DNA from: Gliomastix tumulicola | Taxonomy: Eukaryota > Ascomycota > Sordariomycetes > Hypocreales > Bionectriaceae | Length of the DNA stretch: 64,000 bases | NCBI GenBank assembly: GCA_001599755.1 | Contig: BCHX01000001.1 | Location: 186,001 to 250,000, forward strand | Direction: 5' to 3' | Shown here: positions 45,975 through 56,789 of the stretch, one piece after another | Position numbering within the stretch: the stretch's first letter is position 1 | Layout: every line of letters starts with the position of its first letter | The notes under the pieces: generated by a model | Told to the model about the DNA's origin: nothing | The model's database searches: none | Seen by the model: the letters and a program-made list of their open reading frames with translations, nothing else | Made by a program: the position numbers and the translations under genes

Positions 45975-47547
45975 CTACACTGTCTCGATATATCGCTTCA
46001 TCTCCCTGTGTAATGTGTCAGCAGATCGAGGGGCTGCAATAGCTGGTAGAAAGGGGGGTGAACTCACCAGTCGGTGACCGCTTCGTCATATAACCTGACC
46101 TCGTTCTCTCTCGTCCCGCCAAAGTGATCTACGAACGCATCGCCAAACACCTCGCGGGCGACGCTCTCTGGCCGCATGAACCGGGCCGTCGCCTCCTTAA
46201 GGCTCTTGGCCAGACGCTCGCCTTTGTCGCCTGTGCTGCCGACGTCCTGGTCCATGGCGAGGGGCGGGAGCGGGATCTCCAGCTTCTTCTCTACGCCGCG
46301 CCAGCCTAGACCTAGGATCGCGGCGAGCACGAAGTGCGGGTTTGTGTCAGCACCCGGAACTCGGACCTCGAATCGCGTGGCAGACTTCTTGGACGTCGGA
46401 GGCGCGATGAGACGGATTGATGCGGCGCGGTGCTCGAGGCCCCAGGATACCGTCACGGGTGCCCAGAAGTTCTCAACGAGGCGCTTGTACGAGTTGATCG
46501 TGGGCCCGAGGATGGGCATGATATCAGGCAGGCCGTCGAGGATACCCGCCAGGAAGTGTCGTCCCAGGTCAGAGAGGCCAGCAATGTCTTTCCACGGCGC
46601 ATTCTCGTCCGGGGTGTCCCGCGCGAGCAGATTCTTGCCGTCCTTGTCGACGACGGAGACGTGCATGTGGCCGCTGTTTCCTGGCAGCCCCTGCTTCGGC
46701 TTGGCCATGAAGCAAGGCGTCACTCCGTGCTTGGTACCGACACTCTTGACGACGTACTTGAACAGGCTGGCGCGGTCCGCCATGCTCGCGATGTCGCCGA
46801 ACTCGAGCGCCGCCTCGAAGACGCCCGGCCCAGACTCGGTATGCCAGCCCTCGATGTCGCAGGAGAAGGCGGCGCACGTGTCGAAGATGTCGTAGAAGTA
46901 CTCCTTGTTGTGCACGGGGCGCGTGAGGGAGTAGCCGAACATGCCCTCAGTCAGAGAGGGCAGCTGATGCGGCGGGTTGTCGCGGAGGAAGGCGGCCGGG
47001 GAGGGATTCGAGGGGTCGGGGTTGCGGAACTGGTAGAACTCGTACTCGGCTGTGGGAGGCAGGTCAGCTACGGGCGCAGCAACACAGACAGCAAGCAGTC
47101 CAACAGTGTCTTCTTGAACTCACCACCAGCCATGGCGCCGTAGCCCTGCTCCTTGAGCTTCGCCAGCTGCGTCGCCAGCAGACCCCTCGGGCACGCGCAC
47201 ACGGGCTCCTTGGTATCCGGATCGAAGAAGCTGACGAGGAAGAAGGGCACATTGTCCTCCCAGGGGATGCGCCGGAAGCTCTGCAGGTCCGGGATGGCGA
47301 GCAGGTCGCGGTATCCGTTCTCGGCGTTGGAGATGGTCAGCTCGCGCATGTACGTCTGGTCGTGCATGTCCCAGCCGAAGATGACGGAGCAGAAGCCGAA
47401 GCCCTCGGCGGCGATGGACAGGAACTTCTTCTTGGAGACGAGCTTGCCGCGGAGGATGCCGTCGACGTCGACGCCTGCGAGCTTGACACGGTTGTCGCTC
47501 TCGAGGAGCTTGGGGAGGGACTCGGCCGTGATGTCTTGCGCCGCCAT
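45975..47547 (-). CDS. Stand-alone glutamine-synthetase-fold (GS-I-like) ligase
   Basis: Exons are 47547-47124, 47049-46068 and 46005-45975, giving 478 residues. The N-terminal beta-grasp part reads VKLAGVDVDGILRGKLVSKKKF, the form found in FluG-type and gamma-glutamyl-amine ligases rather than in eukaryotic GS-II. In the catalytic barrel, GPGVFEAALEF carries metal ligands, MAKPKQGLPGNSGHMHVS is the ATP and ammonia site block, and WGLEHRAASIRLI is the glutamate-binding arginine motif. The 31-nt last exon adds EMKRYIETV, a conserved C-terminal ending. Fungal FluG carries a similar domain fused to an amidohydrolase; here the domain stands alone. ATP-dependent ligation of glutamate to an amine is likely, but the amine is unknown. 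The frame stays open upstream, but MAAQDITAESLPKLL is the natural start. Confidence 0.9.
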
Positions 47548-48609
47548 GGTGAATCTGCGGTCTGGACGAGGCTCGAGGGAGACAACGGCTGCACGAGATA
47601 CGAGGAGGCTGCTGGGACTGCAGAAGGAGGGGAGAGCAATGGATGGAAGGGAGAAGTTGGTCCAGTGACGTGTTGATACTGGCGTGGGGGAGGGGGCCGT
47701 TCGTTCCAGGGCTGGAAAGGCGCTAAAGTCCTGGACAGGGCAAGGATGGATAAGAGATCGCGGGACAGGGATGGGCTCGACAGTTGCTGAACAATGGACT
47801 AGGACATCTATTTGTGCGAATTCTAGCAAGGTGCAGATCAGTATATGTATATACAGACAGAGCGTGCCGGAAAACCGAGTCAAAAGCAAGGCGTTGCGCG
47901 ATAACGAGGCGCACGAGGACTGTCACGAGGCCAAAATCTGGCGGCTGGGATCGAATTGAATTCAGTGGTGAGATCATGGGCCGAGCCAGGCCTATCTAGT
48001 ACTTAACTACTACTTATCCATCTTCCTTATCAGAGCCTCCCGTCAGCTTCGGAAGATAAGAGCTTGACAGCGCCGCTGCTGCAACTGGGATAGTCTTCCC
48101 CGCTGCCCTGACAGGCCCAAGGCACAAACGGAAAGAACAGCCGGAGCCTCTAAAGCGGCGTCTCAGGTCATCGAGAACAGGGAAGGTGGGGGAGTGCCTG
48201 CTGGAGCTTAGACACAGCTCATCCGCACAGCCAGCACCGAAACGGACAGGCAGAGTCCGTTGTCGGCGACGAGCTTCACTGCCAGGCCACGATGGAGATT
48301 GGGAGCGTTTCCTTGACTAATAGGGCACCTGCGTGCCGTGTCCAGATTTGTTTCTGAGGCCCCGAGTCTGTTCCACGAAGTCCGTCATCTGTCTCTGAAC
48401 CCCGCTCAAGGAACTGGCTTTGTGGAATCTGTCCCGTCTTCTTCCTTCTCATAAAGCTCCAGCCCCTCCTTGCTGATAGATAAGCTACAATACCCAAGCT
48501 ATCCCAAGCTAATCCTGCTGCCCTTCTCCTGTGCCTCTTCACTTCTTTTTTCCGTCTTGATACCTTGTCTTCCTCCCACTTCACTTCGCTCTAGATAATC
48601 ACAGTCAAG
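47548..48609. other. Divergent intergenic region
   Basis: These 1.06 kb lie between the GS-like gene (-) and the SDR gene (+) and presumably contain both promoters. No coding signal was seen. Confidence 0.5.
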
Positions 48610-49578
48610 ATGCCCGGCCGTCTAGCTGGCAAGAACGCCATCATCACCGGTGCCGCGGGGTAAGGCTACAGCTACTCGAACAGCCCTTCACCCTTTGTGT
48701 CCTCTGCTAACCGAGATCCCAGCGGCATCGGTCTCGAGACCACGATCCTCTTCGCCAAAGAGGGCGCCAGTGTCCTCATGGCAGACATCTCCGAGCCTGC
48801 CCTCGAGAAGGCCCTCGCCAAGGTCAAGCAGCTCGTCCCCAACGCCGTCCGTGTTGAGACCAAGGTACTTCCTCCTCGTTACCTACTGCCACACATACGG
48901 TCTTGAGTCTAATAGGAACTCCGTCAGAAAACCGACGTCTCCAAGGAGTCCGAGGTCCAGGCCCTCGTCGAGCACGTCGACGCCTGGGGCGGCCTCGACG
49001 TCATCTTCAACAACGCGGGAATCATGCACGCCCAGGACGACGACGCCGTCAACACGCCCGAGGCCATCTGGGACCTGACGCAGAACATCAACGTCAAGGG
49101 CGTCTGGTTCGGCTGCAAGCACGCCGTGCTCTCGCTGCGCCGCCACAAGAAGACCAAGGCGTCCATCATCAACACGGCCTCCGTCGTCGCCCTCGTCGGC
49201 GCCGCCACGCCCCAGCTCGCCTACACGGCCTCCAAGGGCGCCGTCCTCGCCCTCACGAGGGAGCTCGCCATGGTGCACGCCCGGGAAGGGTTCCGCTTCA
49301 ACAACCTGTGCCCGGCGCCGCTGAACACGCCGCTGCTGCAGGACTGGCTGGGCGACGACAAGCCCAAGCGCGCGAGGCGCGAGGTGCACTTCCCCATGGG
49401 CCGGTTCGGCGAGGCTGTTGAGCAGGCGCAGGCTGTCTTGTTCCTGGCGAGCGACGAGTCGAGCTTCGTGAACGGCCACGACTTTGCTGTCGATGGTGGC
49501 ATGACCAAGGCATATGTCACTCCTGAGGGCCCGGCTGCTCCGGCGCCGCAGAACAACGCCTCCAAGGACTCTCTGTAG
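48610..49578 (+). CDS. Classical short-chain dehydrogenase/reductase
   Basis: Exons are 48610-48659, 48723-48864 and 48928-49578, giving 280 residues. The NAD(P) motif TGAAGGIG is at 13-20, split by intron 1. Asp near the second strand end (LMADIS) suggests preference for NAD(H). NNAG is at 92-95. The catalytic residues are Ser149 (NTASVV), Tyr163 and Lys167 (YTASK). The substrate loop after NNLCPAPLNTPLL and the C-terminal GxxFAVDGGMTKAYV are typical of this fungal group. An extra tail (PEGPAAPAPQNNASKDSL) follows. The third exon could begin 12 nt earlier at another in-frame AG (after 48915), adding four residues. I prefer the later acceptor because the CTAAT branch point is only 3 nt from the earlier one. 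Substrate is unknown. Confidence 0.92.
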
Positions 49579-49894
49579 TGGTCTTTTGTTGGAACGGGTG
49601 AAGTAACTAGGGCAGATAGAAATGGGTTAAGACGCAAGGCGTTTGGTTTCTCTACAGGAGGTACAGGCAGAATATCATGAATGGACACTTCAAGATCATT
49701 TCCACGTTTTGGCACGAGTGGAATACAATACAATACAATAGAGACCGTGGTATTGAACATCTAGACACACAGCTGGAGAATATCATGAATTCAAATCCCA
49801 ACCAGAACTCCGCCCAGGCTACACTGCTGCTAGGAAACGGGATGCTTCCTTTTTAACGATTTACTACATCGCAACAACCCTCGAGAGAGCAGTC
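49579..49894. other. Convergent 3' intergenic region
   Basis: This 316-bp spacer lies between the SDR (+) and the 2-methylisocitrate lyase (-). A short (AATAC)n repeat lies at about 49725-49740. Confidence 0.5.
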
Positions 49895-51745
49895 TCAGTT
49901 GAACTGTCCCTCGGTGTTGCCCTCGCCCATGCTCTTGCTGCTCGAGCTCCCGCTCTGGATGGCACCCAAGATGCCATCCATGTAGCTCGCACCGCTCCAC
50001 TTCTGGTGCGTGAGCATGTCGCAGCCGAGCTCCTTCTCGCGCCGCTGCACAAGATCGACGTAGGCCTTCATGCCGCCCGTCTTGAACTCGCGCGCGAGCT
50101 CGTTGGAGATGGTGGCCGTCGAGTGCACGCCCGCGAGCGAGATGAGCTGCAGGACGAAGCCTTCCTTGGCGATGTCCCAGATGAAGGACTTGAGCGTCTC
50201 GGGCGTGAAGCCGTGCGCCATCCAGTTGAAGCTGGGCGAGAGGTTGTACACGAGGCCCTTGCCCGGGAAGACGTCGCGGACGGCGCGGCCGAGCTTCGCG
50301 GCGACCTCGACGTTGGGATCGCCCGTCTCGACCCAGAGGAGGTCGGCGTAGGGCCCAAAGGCGAGGGCGCGCTTCGTGGCAGCGTCCATGCCCGCGCGGA
50401 AGTGGTAGAAGCCCTCGCGGGTGCGCGGCACGTCCCAGTTGAAGTACACCGGCGATCCCGCGTAGTGCGAGGCCAGCGTCCGGCGGCGGGTGATGCCCAT
50501 GTCGCGGTCCTTGGACGTGGCGGCAAGGTACTCGTCGATCTTGTCCTTGGCCACGCCGTTGGCCTGCATGTGCGCCACGGCGGCCTCGTCAAAGGTGACC
50601 AGCTTGGTGCCCTTCACCCACTCGGCCTCGAACCGGTCAATCTCCGGCCCGCTGGCGCCCTTGGCCTCCATAGCCTGGATGGTCTCGGCGAGGGGCTCGA
50701 TGGACGCGTCGCCCACGCCGAGGATGAACTCGTGGTCGCGCACGTCGATGGCCGACGAGATGAGCTTGCCGGACTCGGAGTCTGTGCGCGCGATGACGAG
50801 GTTCTCGCAGCCCATCACGTCCCACTGGAAGCGCGCGGCGTTGAGCCGGTTGATGTGCTCGCCCGTGGGGACGAGGACCTTGCCAGCCAGATGGCCGCAC
50901 TTCTTGCCGCCGTGCAGCTGGTCCTCGAAGTGCACTGCCGCCGCGCCGTTCTCTGCGAACAGCTTGGCCAGCTTGATGACCGCCGACAGACCGCCGTGAC
51001 CGGTATCACCGTCGGCGATGATCGGCCGCAGATAGTCGACGTACGGCGTCTCAGTCCGCTGCTGCGGCGTGAGCTTGCGCCGCGCGTCCCACTGCTTGCG
51101 GTCGTGCATGGACTGCGCCTTGGCCAGCCGCTGCACCTGGTTCGGGACCGTGTTGTAAGGGTAGTCGCCAAAGTCGGGCGAGACCTCGTTGGTGGTCGTC
51201 AGCAGCGACGAGCACGCCCAGCCCGAGATGTACAGCACCTCCTGGTGAGGCGCCTGCTGCGTCATCTGCACGGGGTCGACGGCGCCCATCGTGTGTATCG
51301 GCTCGCCCTTGGACTCGCGCTCGCGGATGAGGCCGAAGAGCTTGGCGGCCATGACGGAGCTCGGGTACGCGATCTTTTGCGTGCCGCGCTTCGAGACCAC
51401 GTCGTCGGCGCTGTAGGGCCGCTTGATGCCCTGGAAGCGCGGCGACGACCACCACGCCTCCACCTCCTTGATCTGGGCGTCGTAGAGCGCATCCTCGGCC
51501 TCGCCGGGCTTCTGGGACTCGGGCAGGAGCTGGAAGGCGTCGGCGGCCGGCACGGAGGCGGAGAAGGGGTTGCTGGCGGACTGGGACATGGCGGGGGTTG
51601 TCGAGAGGCGGCGGAGGGCTGAGGATGAGGAGGTAGAGGTAGAGGAGGAGGAGGATGGCAGGATGGTGTGTGCGCCGAGGATGCGGGATCGACAGGCTGT
51701 AGAGAGGACTCGGCGGGGAGCACGCGCAGCTGCTGTTCGCATCAT
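49895..51745 (-). CDS. 2-Methylisocitrate lyase, mitochondrial
   Basis: A single exon encodes 616 residues. Residues 1-51 form an Arg/Ser-rich, acid-free mitochondrial presequence (MMRTAAARAPRRVLSTACRS). The body is an isocitrate-lyase-superfamily enzyme. SGWACSSLLTTTNEVSPDFGDYPYNTVPNQ precedes the barrel, Mg-binding DGDTGHGG is at 245-252, and the catalytic loop KKCGH is at 281-285 (Cys283). Later, NLSPSFNW completes the active site. The mitochondrial presequence, the lack of a peroxisomal C-terminus (it ends GQFN) and the close resemblance to fungal MclA/Icl2-type sequences favour 2-methylisocitrate lyase over glyoxylate-cycle isocitrate lyase. It splits 2-methylisocitrate into succinate and pyruvate. 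It is transcribed away from the 2-methylcitrate synthase gene across an 846-bp spacer, and this pairing strengthens the call. Confidence 0.93.
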   Translation of the reverse strand: MMRTAAARAPRRVLSTACRSRILGAHTILPSSSSSTSTSSSSALRRLSTTPAMSQSASNPFSASVPAADAFQLLPESQKPGEAEDALYDAQIKEVEAWWSSPRFQGIKRPYSADDVVSKRGTQKIAYPSSVMAAKLFGLIRERESKGEPIHTMGAVDPVQMTQQAPHQEVLYISGWACSSLLTTTNEVSPDFGDYPYNTVPNQVQRLAKAQSMHDRKQWDARRKLTPQQRTETPYVDYLRPIIADGDTGHGGLSAVIKLAKLFAENGAAAVHFEDQLHGGKKCGHLAGKVLVPTGEHINRLNAARFQWDVMGCENLVIARTDSESGKLISSAIDVRDHEFILGVGDASIEPLAETIQAMEAKGASGPEIDRFEAEWVKGTKLVTFDEAAVAHMQANGVAKDKIDEYLAATSKDRDMGITRRRTLASHYAGSPVYFNWDVPRTREGFYHFRAGMDAATKRALAFGPYADLLWVETGDPNVEVAAKLGRAVRDVFPGKGLVYNLSPSFNWMAHGFTPETLKSFIWDIAKEGFVLQLISLAGVHSTATISNELAREFKTGGMKAYVDLVQRREKELGCDMLTHQKWSGASYMDGILGAIQSGSSSSKSMGEGNTEGQFN

Positions 51746-52591
51746 GGTGACGGATGATGTCGCAGGACGTTGTTACTGAGGGGAGGAGAGAACTGAAGCT
51801 GTTCAGGCGGTGGTCCAGATAGAAAAGAAAAACTTAGGCTGGAAAACAAGAACAAGGCAGACCGATGACTAATGCCATGCCATCAGCAACTAACTCAGTC
51901 TTCCCAGGTCGTCGATGCGCTTCTCCGTTCTCTGCAATGTGCAGGGACGATGATGGCGAGGAGGACAGCCACGGAAACAGAGAAATGCGAGAATCGCTCG
52001 AGAGCGAGCGGGGCGACGTCACAGTGGCGGCCTTCCAGCGCTTTTAAGCCGTGGCTAACAAAGCCCAGCGGCCCTTCTAAGCCCTCGGCGGTAAAGCATT
52101 GCCGTGGGTAGAGCAGACATTGGCCAATGGCACGACGCGGGGACGCAAGGGATGGGGGAACCCTGCTTTATCGATAACACCTTTTGGCCGGCCGAGGTTT
52201 TACTCTCAGCGCCATTGTGGTCTGAGGAGCGGCTCTCTTCGGCTGTAGAGCAGACACAGTGAGCGTTGAACGGTCCAATCGAGGCGGCCTGCTGCATGCA
52301 GGATGTTTTCCCACGAGATATTTTTCTCCGTCTCGGGTTCGGGGTTTTGTCTCTTCTTCCTCTTCAAAACCAATTGCCACCCCGTCTTATCTCTCGTGAG
52401 GTTGCCAATTGCCACTGGGGAGCCTGAACACAGACACAGACACAGACACGGACACTGAGAGATACAGCGCCCCTCCTCGGTCTATCTCCCTTCCTTCCTA
52501 GTTATACCCCGCCATTTCCCCAGCCAACTCGGCCTCCGTCCTCCCTCTTCCTCTCTTCCTCTTCTCTGCAACCCTCACCGACACAGCAAAA
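51746..52591. promoter_or_regulatory. Bidirectional promoter of the methylcitrate pair
   Basis: This 846-bp spacer separates the start codons of 2-methylisocitrate lyase and 2-methylcitrate synthase. CCAAT boxes lie at 52124-52128, 52275-52279, 52370-52374 and 52405-52409. The first is part of the perfect palindrome ATTGGCCAAT at 52119-52128. CCAAT boxes are the binding sites of the fungal Hap complex. A (CAGACA)n stretch lies at 52431-52450, and a C/T-rich leader precedes the synthase ATG. Co-regulation of the two genes is an inference from layout and family function. Confidence 0.6.
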
Positions 52592-54140
52592 ATGGCCATG
52601 AACCTGCGAACATCAGCCCGGGCCTTTGGCTCGATCAAGGTAGGACTCTATCAGTGTCAATTGGCCCTGGAGACTGTGCACAACTAACCAACTATCCAAA
52701 CCAGCCCTTCACTCGTGCCGCCCTCGGCTCTGCTCGTGCCTACTCCACGTCGGAGCCCGACCTCAAGACCACGCTCAAGGAGGTCATCCCCGCCAAGCGC
52801 GAGCTCCTCAAGAAGGTCAAGGCCCACGGCAACAAGGTCATCGGCGAGGTCAAGGTCGAGAACACGCTCGGCGGCATGCGCGGCCTCAAGGCCATGGTCT
52901 GGGAGGGCTCCGTCCTCGACGCCAACGAGGGCATCCGCTTCCACGGCCGCACCATCAAGGACTGCCAGAAGGAGCTGCCCAAGGGCAAGACGGGCACCGA
53001 GATGCTGCCCGAGGCCATGTTCTGGCTGCTGCTCACGGGGCGGGTGCCCTCGGTCGGCCAGGTCCGTGCCTTCTCGCGCGAGCTGGCCGAGAAGGCTGCG
53101 CTTCCGGCCTTTGTGAACAAGATGCTCGACGACTTCCCCATCGACCTGCACCCCATGACCCAGTTCGCCATTGCCGTCTCGGCCCTCAACTACAACTCCA
53201 AGTTCGCCAAGGCCTACGAGAAGGGCCTGAACAAGGCCGACTACTGGGAGCCTACCTTTGACGACTCGATTGATTTGTTGGCTAAGCTGCCCACCATTGC
53301 TGCCAAGATCTACCAGAACGCCTACCGTGGTGGTGGTGACCTGCCCGCTGAGGTCGACGTCGAGCAGGACTGGTCCTACAACTTTGCTGCTATGCTGGGC
53401 AAGCCCGGCAAGGAGAACGAGAACTTCCAGGATCTCCTCCGTCTCTACCTCGCCCTCCACGGTGACCACGAGGGTGGCAACGTCTCTGCCCACGCCACTC
53501 ACCTCGTCGGCAGCGCCCTGAGCGACCCCTATCTCTCCTACAGTGCCGGTCTGCAGGGTCTGGCCGGTCCCCTCCACGGGTAAGTTCACATCTGCCATGC
53601 CCACTCCTGACACCACTGATGTTCTGTTTGCTGACGTTCCGCAGCCTCGCCGCCCAGGAGGTCCTCCGCTGGATCATCCAGATGAAGGAGGCCATCCCCG
53701 CCGCGTACTCGGACCAGGACGTCCACGACTACCTCTGGTCGACGCTCAACTCGGGCCGCGTCGTCCCCGGCTACGGCCACGCCGTCCTCCGCAAGCCGGA
53801 CCCGCGCTTCGAGGCCCTCATGGACTACGCCGCCTCGCGCCCGGAGATCGCCAACGACCCCGTCTTCCAGCTCGTCGAGAAGAACAGTCGCATCGCGCCC
53901 GAGGTCCTCAAGAAGCACGGCAAGACCAAGAACCCGTACCCCAACGTCGACTCCTCCTCCGGCGTGCTCTTCCACCACTACGGCTTCCACGAGACGCTCT
54001 ACTACACCGCCACCTTTGGCGTCTCGCGCGGCCTGGGACCCCTCGCCCAGCTCATCTGGGACCGGGCGCTGGGTCTGCCCATCGAGCGGCCCAAGAGCAT
54101 CAACCTCGAGGGGCTGCTCAAGCAGGTCGAGGGACAGTAG
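52592..54140 (+). CDS. mcsA: 2-Methylcitrate synthase, mitochondrial
   Basis: Exons are 52592-52639, 52705-53579 and 53645-54140, giving 472 residues. The N-terminus (MAMNLRTSARAFGSIKPFTRAALGSARAYSTS) is a mitochondrial presequence with a YSTS cleavage region. The citrate-synthase fold has the catalytic triad His307 (GPLHGLAAQ), His353 (GYGHAVLRKPDPR) and Asp410 (NPYPNVDSSSG). Compared with general fungal citrate synthase, blocks such as HETLYYTATFGVSRGLGPLAQLIWDRALGLPIERPKS and FHGRTIKDCQKELPKG match fungal McsA. It condenses propionyl-CoA with oxaloacetate to 2-methylcitrate, the entry step of propionate detoxification. A first exon of only 16 codons, with the intron inside the presequence, is common for the family. 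The divergent neighbour encodes the last enzyme of the same cycle. Confidence 0.93.
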
Positions 54141-55813
54141 GAAGATGATGACATTACCAAGATTTGTCTTTTTCTTTGTTGATTTCATAGGCGCACGGGT
54201 TGGATAAGAACTCGTTTTTTTTTGGTTTTGTCGTTTGGATAAATTTTTCAGGTAGAAAATCTGTGAATATAGTACCTACCAGCGATCAACCACGTAAATC
54301 ATGGTGATTCCCGACTGACTGACTGCCGAGAACTGTACAATGTAAGACGAGACTGCACACTGAACAGCCGGAGTCTCGGGCGCGTTGGAGGCAGTCGAGC
54401 CGATGCAACTGTCGGCCCGTCACGACGAAGTGTGCCGGCCTCTGCGCGCTGATTACTTGCACTCCGCCACGCATCCGGGTCTGAGTGTCTCACGACAGCT
54501 GACACATTTCCAACTGAATCAGAGAGTGAAGCCATCGTGAGATGAATTTTTTCAGTGTGGGTAAGCGCGGCCGCTGATGATTATTGATCCATGGTCCGTC
54601 CGTCCATGAACACTGGAGAACCGGGTGATCAGATTCCGCAGGCGAGAGACAAGGACAGGCGCAGAGAGAAGTGGGCTTTGGGGGAGAAAACTCTCCAGGA
54701 ACTGGCAGCCGGAAGACAGGGGACGGAGGGAACAGACCACAGGGGCGTCGGAAGGGTACTTCGGGTGACACAAAAGAGCAGAGGCTTGATCACCTACAAA
54801 GCCGAGCCCCGTGTACGAGGTCTTATAGTCAGCATGGCTTACCTAACCGCCCGGCACTCAGCAATTCCAGCACCGTAGTTACAGTGACCACCTCTGCTCC
54901 CTAACCGCCCGTCGAGGCTCCAGACTGGACTGGACGGGACGGGACTCTGTGCTCTGTGGACTGTTCAAGGTGTGGTCCTTGCCTGTAGCGGCCGGATAGC
55001 GCCCGTCCTGGCCTCTTGAAGAGCCACTTAGACACTTCGACCGGTCGAGGAACACTGTTGAATGGAGGAGCTGAGAAGTCGAGGTACCGACGAGCCCCCA
55101 CTGCAGAGTCCAGCCCCCAGCAAGAGAGACTGGAACCTTGAACAAAGAAGCCCCTCGCTACTGCATGGATGCCCCCCTAACCTTGCCGAATTCCGTCTCC
55201 TCATTGGCCAGTCAGTCGATCTCGGACCCCATTCCTGCTGAAAATCGCAGATACGGGGGCCATTCCAATTTCAATCTTCCCTTGCCTGCCTCTCTCTTCC
55301 TGTATTCTGCCTCTGCTTCCGTTGCTTCTTCTGCCGCCATCCCCTTTCTTCTCCCTTCTCGACGACTTCCTTTCCCTCCTCTCTACGGCCTCACGCCAAC
55401 CTTTTCCTTATTTCTTACCATCGGGCGCAGTTGTCTCGCCTGTGTCTCTGCATCGTCGGCTCGTCAGCATCTGCGGGAGAGACGCAATCTTCAGTCCTGC
55501 GCCACCGTGGATCACGTCTTCTGCATGTCCTCCCTCCTCCCGTGATTCTGGAACACGACGCACATACGAGGCTCCGCCACCACTCACTCACCACCCTCTT
55601 TTTTCGCTCCGAACCGCGCAGACGCACACACACGGGATACACGCCCGTTCTCGACCATCTCGAACCGACACCCGACCGTCTTATTTCCTTTCCAACGCCC
55701 CCTTTTTCTTCATCTTCGACAAACCCGATCATTCGAGTATCTGTCGACTCGTTTTCTTACTCTGCGACACCCCCTCCCCCTCCTCTTGACGCGACCGTAA
55801 CGCCTCCGATAAA
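54141..55813. other. Intergenic region and Rho3 leader
   Basis: This holds the 3' end of the methylcitrate synthase gene and about 1.5 kb upstream of Rho3. The last 600 bp (about 55260-55800) are strongly C/T-rich, as in long fungal leaders. A 155-codon frame inside it is a by-product of the C/T composition. Confidence 0.5.
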
Positions 55814-56789
55814 ATGCCTTCTCTCTGCGGAGGTTCCAAGACCGTCCAGCGAAAGCTGGTGCTGCTGTACGTCTCTGGCGCATATTGTCACACCACTGCG
55901 ATGGCCCGGAATGGCGGGCGCAATTGAGTGGCTGGACGGATACACTGTGCTAACGCGGATTGCGAATACAGCGGCGATGGTGCGAGCGGCAAGACGTCAC
56001 TGCTCAACGTCTTCACCAGAGGGTGAGCAGCTTCCGCTTACCTGGGCCCAGGATGCCTTTCGAGATGGAAATGCGCCGTGCTGACGAGGTGCACTAGATA
56101 CTTCCCAACCGTCTACGAGCCGACCGTCTTCGAGAACTACGTCCACGGTACGTGCAAACAGGATGCGCGTTCGCGTCGAAAGTGAGACGAGCATGGGAGC
56201 TTTGGCTGACAAGTTGGGCGTTTTCCAGACATCTTCGTCGATGGCACGCACATCGAGCTCTCTCTGTGGGATACCGCTGGCCAGGAAGAATTCGACCGTC
56301 TACGGTCCCTCTCGTACGGTATGGAAAGAGGATCCCCCTGACCATAATCCACTGACCACTCTCGGGCATGGTTTCTAACGACACCCGGCGACAGATGACA
56401 CCGACCTTATCATGCTCTGCTTCTCCGTCGAGAGTAAGGACTCCCTCGAGAACGTCGAGTCGAAATGGGTGGGCGAGATCGCCGACAACTGCCCCGGGAC
56501 AAAGCTCGTGCTCGTCGCCCTCAAGTGCGATCTGCGCGAGCAGGCCGATGACGATAACGCCGACCAGGCCGCCGCCCCGTCCGCACCCGCCGACCAGCAG
56601 ACCCGCGAGAAGAAGCCCACGATCAGCTACGAACAGGGCCTCGAGGTCGCCCGCCGGATAGGAGCCCTGCGGTATCTCGAGTGCTCGGCCATGCGGAACA
56701 GGGGCGTCAACGAGGCCTTCACCGAGGCGGCGCGTGTTGCGCTGAGCGTGAAGAAGGAGCAGGAGGAGAACAAGTGCACCGTCATGTAG
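55814..56789 (+). CDS. rho3: Rho-family small GTPase, Rho3 type
   Basis: Exons are 55814-55866, 55972-56022, 56098-56147, 56229-56318 and 56395-56789, giving 212 residues. The P-loop is GDGASGKT, switch I contains YEPTVFENYVHDIFVDG, switch II is WDTAGQEEFDRLRSLSY, and the nucleotide-base motif LKCDL and the SAM loop (ECSAM) follow. The C-terminus CTVM is a CAAX prenylation box, so the protein should be membrane-anchored. The start MPSLCGGSKTVQRKLVLL and FVDGTHIELSL match fungal Rho3, which controls polarised exocytosis and actin at hyphal tips. A charged insert of about 25 residues (EQADDDNADQAAAPSAPADQ) follows CDLR in the Rho insert region. Four short introns interrupt the first third. The P-loop has Ser where most Rho3 proteins have Cys. 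Confidence 0.94.

Noticed and set aside
47548..47889. Upstream extension of the GS-like ligase to an ATG at 47889
   Set aside because: The added 114 residues are low-complexity leader sequence, and the conserved family start is at MAAQD.
50006..51622. 538-codon open frame on the plus strand, antisense to the 2-methylisocitrate lyase
   Set aside because: It mirrors the codon bias of the real gene on the other strand, and its product is Arg/Ala/Leu/Val-rich with no family motif.
52684..53616. 310-codon frame antisense to the 2-methylcitrate synthase
   Set aside because: It is a shadow of a strongly biased coding strand and spans the real gene's first intron.
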